A DNA stretch of 36,481 nt. Source: an uncultured Pelagibacteraceae bacterium. GTDB taxonomy: Bacteria; Pseudomonadota; Alphaproteobacteria; Pelagibacterales; Pelagibacteraceae. Below, piece by piece: positions 32,946 through 36,481 of the stretch (positions are counted from its first letter, which is position 1; each line of letters begins with the position of its first letter). The position numbers and the translations under genes were made by a program. Below the pieces are notes generated by a model. It was not told the origin of the DNA. It did no database searches and saw nothing but the letters and a program-made list of their open reading frames with translations. The stretch lies in the NCBI GenBank assembly GCA_902624185.1, contig CACNWU010000009.1, forward strand, positions 1 to 36,481. The letters run 5' to 3'.

Positions 32946-33005
32946 TAGGTTGTATTCAAGAATAATATTAAAAAAAATTAAAATAAATTTATTGAATACA
33001 ACCTA
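32946..33005. repeat. Perfect 14-bp inverted repeat in an AT-only spacer
   Basis: TAGGTTGTATTCAA at 32946-32959 and its exact complement at 32992-33005 are separated by 32 bases, nearly all A and T. It sits 20 bases upstream of the Shine-Dalgarno of the small minus-strand ORF and inside the largest gene-poor stretch of the window (32755-33095). It could be an RNA hairpin in that ORF's leader, a terminator, or a protein-binding dyad. I see nothing else clear in 33006-33095. Confidence 0.65.
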
Positions 33006-33095
33006 ATGTTTTTATAAAATTCGTAAAATTAAAAAATCTTCACACATGACTGTATTTTAAATTGCTTTGGACAGAAATTTATATATGGTAATTTT

Positions 33096-33275
33096 ATGAG
33101 ATATATAACTGGTTCAATAAACTTAATTTTAAGCTTAGTAATATCTACAGTTATCATTTATGCAATAAATATTATTGCTAACTTTGCTGGAGCAGACTAT
33201 TCATTTACCAACGGTGAAGTTTTTGTTATTTGGATTTTGATGGCAATACTAGTTAATAATTGTTTTAAAAAATAA
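33096..33275 (+). CDS. 59-aa membrane protein
   Basis: A short frame with two hydrophobic stretches: SINLILSLVISTVIIYAINIIA and VFVIWILMAILVNNCF, joined by a short polar link containing AGADYSFTNGE. It ends 9 bases before the next gene on the same strand, suggesting a two-gene transcript. No strong Shine-Dalgarno. No family recognised; the small two-helix hairpin could be a membrane-complex accessory subunit. Confidence 0.5.
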   Translation: MRYITGSINLILSLVISTVIIYAINIIANFAGADYSFTNGEVFVIWILMAILVNNCFKK

Positions 33276-33284
33276 CATTTTCAG

Positions 33285-33572
33285 ATGAACGACTCAATTA
33301 AGACTGATGATGTAATCTTTAATTTTTTTAAGCAAATTTGTGATGAGAAAGATGATGTAAAATGTGTGGCTCTAGGTAATAATTGGATTAATGCAATGGA
33401 AATAAATTTGCAAAATCTAGAATCCAAATTAGATGAAAAAGATAAAATTAAATATAGAGAAAATATACAAAGTAATCTTGATCATTTAAAAAGCCTTAAG
33501 GGTAAAAACTCTTCTGAATGGAGAGAATATGCCACTAAATGTATGGTAGAGATAATGGATAACAAAAAATAG
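33285..33572 (+). CDS. 95-aa soluble protein of unknown function
   Basis: A charged, mainly helical protein with no signal peptide or membrane segment. Cysteines at CDEKDDVKC and near the C-terminus (TKCMVEIM), and the phrases GNNWINAMEINLQNLESKL and KGKNSSEWREYATKC, are visible. I recognise no domain. It follows the 59-aa membrane protein by 9 bases and is convergent with the glycosyltransferase-like gene. Confidence 0.6.
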   Translation: MNDSIKTDDVIFNFFKQICDEKDDVKCVALGNNWINAMEINLQNLESKLDEKDKIKYRENIQSNLDHLKSLKGKNSSEWREYATKCMVEIMDNKK

Positions 33573-33602
33573 TTTAACTTATAAAAAAATTATTTAACTT
33601 CA

Positions 33603-34574
33603 TTAAAATTTATTTTCATCCCATAGTTTTTTATAATCAATAAATGGTGATAAACCATAGCTTGAATTTACATTTGTTAAATGTAATGACAAACTTTTCA
33701 GGGGTGAAATACAAATTTCTTTTTTGTATATTTCATTAAGATATTTTTCAAATGGATCGTGTCTGTCTAAACATGTTTTTTGAAAATTTTCCCAATATTT
33801 ATGTAATAAAGTTTTACTTGTCATGAATGTACAAAGTGTTTTATCTATTGTACGCCAATGTCTTTTGTTACCAACTAATATATTTGTTTTTTCATTATTC
33901 ATGTAAAGATATGGATAATCTGCTGGGCACATAAAAATATCTTTTCCAATTTGAGAAGATATTCTTTCATAGGATGCAACCATTTCCTCCAACATTGGCT
34001 CAAAGTGAAGATAATCATCTTCTACAAAAAAAATTAAATCTTCACCCAACTCTTTTCCAATTTCAAAACTTTGAAATAAACTAGCTAAATTTGAAAAAGT
34101 TTGCATAGTTTTTTGTTCTTTAATTTTCTCCTTAAATTTTTTATGATCAAGAAAAATTAAATCAATATTTTTTTCATTAATTATTTTTTTAATATCGTCT
34201 AAATTATCTTTAGTCGAGCTATCATTAACAATAATAGTTTTGATTCTTAAATTTGGGTATTTTTTTTGACAGAAATTTATTGAGCTTATAAGTGAATTTA
34301 TTGAGCGCATAGAATATTCTATTTTTGGTTTTTCAAATAATCTTTTTTTATTTTGGTCCCAAATTTCTATTTCAGTATTCATTCTAACAACTATTAGTAT
34401 TGAGCTTACTTTTCTTGTGATATTAACTGTACCCAAAGGTAATATTATTGATTTTTCATTAAATGTAGATAGATCTTCGTTCAATTCTTTATCAAGAGTA
34501 GGAGATGAAAAATTATTTTGATCAATTATTTCAAACCCCAATTTTTTAATAAGTCTTATGAAAATTTTTTTCAT
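33603..34574 (-). CDS. Glycosyltransferase-like protein (GT-A fold)
   Basis: A 323-aa protein. From residue about 58 it resembles a family 2-type GT-A domain: ILIVVRMNTEIEIW start, TIIVNDSSTKDNLD (114-127) and a DxD-like metal motif EDD (185-187) in LIFFVEDDYLHFEPML. The N-terminal RLIKKLGFEIIDQNNF is a basic helix seen in surface-glycan enzymes of this group. It probably adds a sugar in cell-surface polysaccharide synthesis. No other glycan genes adjoin it. Divergent from the rhodanese gene. Confidence 0.65.
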   Translation of the reverse strand: MKKIFIRLIKKLGFEIIDQNNFSSPTLDKELNEDLSTFNEKSIILPLGTVNITRKVSSILIVVRMNTEIEIWDQNKKRLFEKPKIEYSMRSINSLISSINFCQKKYPNLRIKTIIVNDSSTKDNLDDIKKIINEKNIDLIFLDHKKFKEKIKEQKTMQTFSNLASLFQSFEIGKELGEDLIFFVEDDYLHFEPMLEEMVASYERISSQIGKDIFMCPADYPYLYMNNEKTNILVGNKRHWRTIDKTLCTFMTSKTLLHKYWENFQKTCLDRHDPFEKYLNEIYKKEICISPLKSLSLHLTNVNSSYGLSPFIDYKKLWDENKF

Positions 34575-34610
34575 ATGTTTTAAATTTATGATATAAATAT
34601 TTACAATACT

Positions 34611-34994
34611 ATGACAATTAAATCATCTCAAACTCTTGTTTCTGAGGCACTGAAGGAAATAAAAACTATTTCAACTGATGAAGCTATTAAAATGGTTAAT
34701 GAAAATCAGTGCAATCTTATTGATATAAGAGATATCAGGGAACTTGAGAAAGATGGCAAAGTTGAGGGGGCAAAACATATCCCTAGAGGTATGCTTGAAT
34801 TTTGGTTAGATCCAGAAAGTTTTTATTTTAAAGAAGGGAAACTAGATATGGATAAAGAAATGGTTTTATTTTGTGCAGGTGGTTTAAGATCTGCTTTAGC
34901 AGCTAAATCTTTAAAGGATATGGGTTTTAAAAAAGTTTCACATATTGACGGTGGTTTTGGAGCAATAAGACAAAGCAGTTTTAAAATAATCTAG
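34611..34994 (+). CDS. Single-domain rhodanese
   Basis: A 127-aa rhodanese-like sulfurtransferase with the substrate-loop motif CAGGLRS (catalytic Cys88), IDIRDIRELEKDG and the C-terminal HIDGGFGAI. It transfers sulfane sulfur, probably from persulfide, in the cytoplasm. With the persulfide dioxygenase-like gene at 29979-30659 it could serve sulfane-sulfur handling. Its last four bases CTAG are shared with the stop of the convergent gene. Confidence 0.92.
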   Translation: MTIKSSQTLVSEALKEIKTISTDEAIKMVNENQCNLIDIRDIRELEKDGKVEGAKHIPRGMLEFWLDPESFYFKEGKLDMDKEMVLFCAGGLRSALAAKSLKDMGFKKVSHIDGGFGAIRQSSFKII

Positions 34995-35569
34995 GAATTA
35001 TATTCATCTATAGCATAGTCTAATCGATCTTGACCCCAAAAAATTTTATTATTAACAATAAATGTAGGTGCACCAAAAATATCTTTATCAAACGCTTTTT
35101 GAGTTAATTCTTTTAATTCATCTTTGATCTTCTGGTTTTGAATATTTTCTAAAAACTCATCTCTATTAAGCCCAACTTTTTGGAGAATTTTATTAATATT
35201 TTTTTCATCTGTAATATCTAGATTTTCTTTCCAATAAGCATCAAAGCAACTATCCAAAAATATCTTTTTCATCTCATCCTTTACAGCGATATATCCTCTC
35301 ATTAGATAAAGAGAATTTATAGGAAATTTTGAATTCCAGATAAATTCAATTTTATTTTTTACTGCAACTAATTCACAATCATTTTTCATATTTTTCATTT
35401 TATGTTTGTTAAAAGCTGGTGCTGTTATTCCACCAAGCTTATGAAGACCACCTAAAAGAATTGGCTTATAATTAATATTAATTTTTTTATATAAAATATC
35501 TAGTTTTTTATGTGCTAAATAAGAATACGGACTGATAAAATCAAAATAGAAATCAATTGATTTAGTCAT
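34991..35569 (-). CDS. DsbA-family oxidoreductase, 2-hydroxychromene-2-carboxylate isomerase-like
   Basis: A 192-aa thioredoxin-fold protein with the DsbA-type helical insert. The N-terminus DFYFDFISPYSYLAHKKLD has Ser in place of the CxxC (FISPYSY), as in HCCA isomerases of the kappa-GST type, and FGAPTFIVNNKIFWGQDRLD is the cis-Pro and C-terminal signature. Such enzymes use glutathione. Real substrate unknown. It overlaps the ABA4-like gene by 8 bases on the same strand. Confidence 0.88.
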   Translation of the reverse strand: MTKSIDFYFDFISPYSYLAHKKLDILYKKININYKPILLGGLHKLGGITAPAFNKHKMKNMKNDCELVAVKNKIEFIWNSKFPINSLYLMRGYIAVKDEMKKIFLDSCFDAYWKENLDITDEKNINKILQKVGLNRDEFLENIQNQKIKDELKELTQKAFDKDIFGAPTFIVNNKIFWGQDRLDYAIDEYNS

Positions 35570-36035
35570 ATAGACTTATACTTTTGGCATAAAAAATTCT
35601 TATCAACCAGTAAATCAATAATCCTAAAGGACCAACTAGATAAGTAATAATAAGCGGTATTGTTAAAATAATTTTATTTATTAAAAACTTTTGAGAGTCT
35701 TTCACGATCCAACCTCCGGTGAAAAGATTTATTGAAACGAAATGTATCCAAAACATTATAAGAAATGATTCATTAGAAAATAAATCTGATAAATTGCCAA
35801 TTCCAAAGTAAAGATTGAAGTTATCAATAAAATTATATGAGTCTAAATATGATCTATATAAATAAAATATATAAGCACCAGTTAGAATAAAAATTGGAAA
35901 AATAGACGTAACAAAATATTTACTTAGATGAGACTGAGGAAAAAAAATTAGCACTAACCAAAAAGGAAGAACGCCCAAATTCACCCAGTAGTAGAGTATT
36001 TCTATAGTAAAATAATTATAAATTTGTTCGATCAT
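35562..36035 (-). CDS. ABA4-like (DUF4281) membrane protein
   Basis: A 157-aa protein with about four membrane helices. The pattern YYWVNLGVLPFWLVLIFFP, FWIHFVSINLFTGGWIVKDSQKF and PLIITYLVGPLGLLIYWLIR matches the ABA4-like family, named for the plant factor needed for neoxanthin formation. In bacteria its role is not settled; a carotenoid or isoprenoid link is possible. Divergent from recX, and overlapping the DsbA-like gene. Confidence 0.8.
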   Translation of the reverse strand: MIEQIYNYFTIEILYYWVNLGVLPFWLVLIFFPQSHLSKYFVTSIFPIFILTGAYIFYLYRSYLDSYNFIDNFNLYFGIGNLSDLFSNESFLIMFWIHFVSINLFTGGWIVKDSQKFLINKIILTIPLIITYLVGPLGLLIYWLIRIFYAKSISLYD

Positions 36036-36063
36036 TTGAAAATATATTATATTAAATCTAGAA

Positions 36064-36481
36064 ATGATTCCTATAAGAAATAGAAAAAAAACTTTACAGG
36101 TTACGGTTGAAGAAATGAGAAATTTTGCATTTGTTCATATTGAAAAATATGCACCTTCAAAACAACAACTCAAAACTTACTTATTAAAGAAATATCTTAA
36201 AGGCTCTGCTGGAAGTGTTAAAAAACAAGATATCAATAATTTAATCGACATCGTCATATCAGATCTAGAAAAAAGTAAATTCATTAATGATAAATTTTAC
36301 TCTGATAGTAAAGCTAATAGCATGATTCAAAGAGGTAGCTCAATTAATAAAATCAGAAATTATTTAATTGGCAAAGGTATTAAAGATGAATTTATTAAAG
36401 ATACTATAAACAAGATTCAAGAAGAAAATTCAGACCAGGATTTTTTTTCTGCTATTAAAATTTGTAAAAAAAAAAGAATAG
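36064..36481 (+). CDS. recX: RecX family regulatory protein (partial, N-terminal 139 aa)
   Basis: The frame starts with ATG at 36064 and runs off the right edge. Three RecX-type helical repeats are visible: FAFVHIEKYAPSKQQLKTYL, NNLIDIVISDLEKSKFINDKFYSDSKANSMI and SINKIRNYLIGKGIKDEFIKD. RecX binds RecA and limits its filament growth. It is usually next to recA but here stands apart in the visible region. Confidence 0.85.
   Translation, partial: MIPIRNRKKTLQVTVEEMRNFAFVHIEKYAPSKQQLKTYLLKKYLKGSAGSVKKQDINNLIDIVISDLEKSKFINDKFYSDSKANSMIQRGSSINKIRNYLIGKGIKDEFIKDTINKIQEENSDQDFFSAIKICKKKRI

Noticed and set aside
1-36481. CRISPR arrays, tRNA/rRNA genes, IS elements, prophage or integrase remnants
   Set aside because: No repeat-spacer pattern, tRNA-like cloverleaf, transposase or phage structural gene was found on either strand by reading.

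Overview
The window looks like a piece of a streamlined marine alphaproteobacterium of the SAR11 / Pelagibacterales type. The evidence is the very AT-rich sequence, poly-A/T tracts inside genes, almost no intergenic DNA, overlapping genes, back-to-back stop codons, and gene content centred on methylated-compound and one-carbon oxidation. I see no rRNA, tRNA, IS element, prophage or CRISPR array.

Layout. 1-3043 (minus strand): the start of an Asp/Glu racemase, a cupin, a cold-shock protein with a structured leader, then purE-purK-GNAT. 3147-6544 (plus): a tight four-gene block made of an M19 'dipeptidase' that lacks part of its metal site, an unrecognised 555-aa protein, a DUF3726 protein and a 53-aa double-CxxC protein. 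6541-9357 (minus): a YIP1 membrane protein, a tiny membrane peptide, a DmdA/GcvT-like demethylase and a paired MetF-type reductase. 9387-13775 (plus): a Rieske oxygenase, a mini APS-kinase/nucleotidyltransferase pair, an ECHDC3-like crotonase and small redox and CoA-binding proteins. 13831-20388 (plus): a dimethylglycine/sarcosine dehydrogenase, both ETF subunits and ETF:ubiquinone oxidoreductase, with one FkbM methyltransferase between them. 20389-21231 (minus): hisI and a DUF2237 gene. 21308-23818 (plus): folE, acuI and a LysR regulator. 23870-28579 (plus): tandem Fur boxes, fbpA, a small CxxC ORF, a structured leader with peroxiredoxin, and fbpB-fbpC. 28596-36481: azlCD, thioredoxin-like, persulfide dioxygenase-like and DUF4396 genes, a methyltransferase, DoxX, a cupredoxin, a glycosyltransferase, a rhodanese, a DsbA/HCCA-isomerase-like protein, an ABA4-like protein and the start of recX.

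How the genes fit together. The centre of the window can be read as a methyl-group oxidation island. Oxygenase- and folate-dependent demethylases would remove methyl groups. MetF would turn 5-methyl-THF into 5,10-methylene-THF. The dimethylglycine/sarcosine dehydrogenase would pass electrons through ETF and ETF-QO to ubiquinone. FolE makes GTP-derived pterin, a precursor of folate. The second theme is iron: an FbpABC Fe(III) importer behind classical Fur boxes, with a peroxiredoxin inside the locus whose mRNA leader can pair perfectly with its own Shine-Dalgarno sequence. The strongest candidates for undescribed biology are that leader, the four-gene M19/DUF3726 block, and the DmdA-like/MetF/Rieske locus of unknown substrate.
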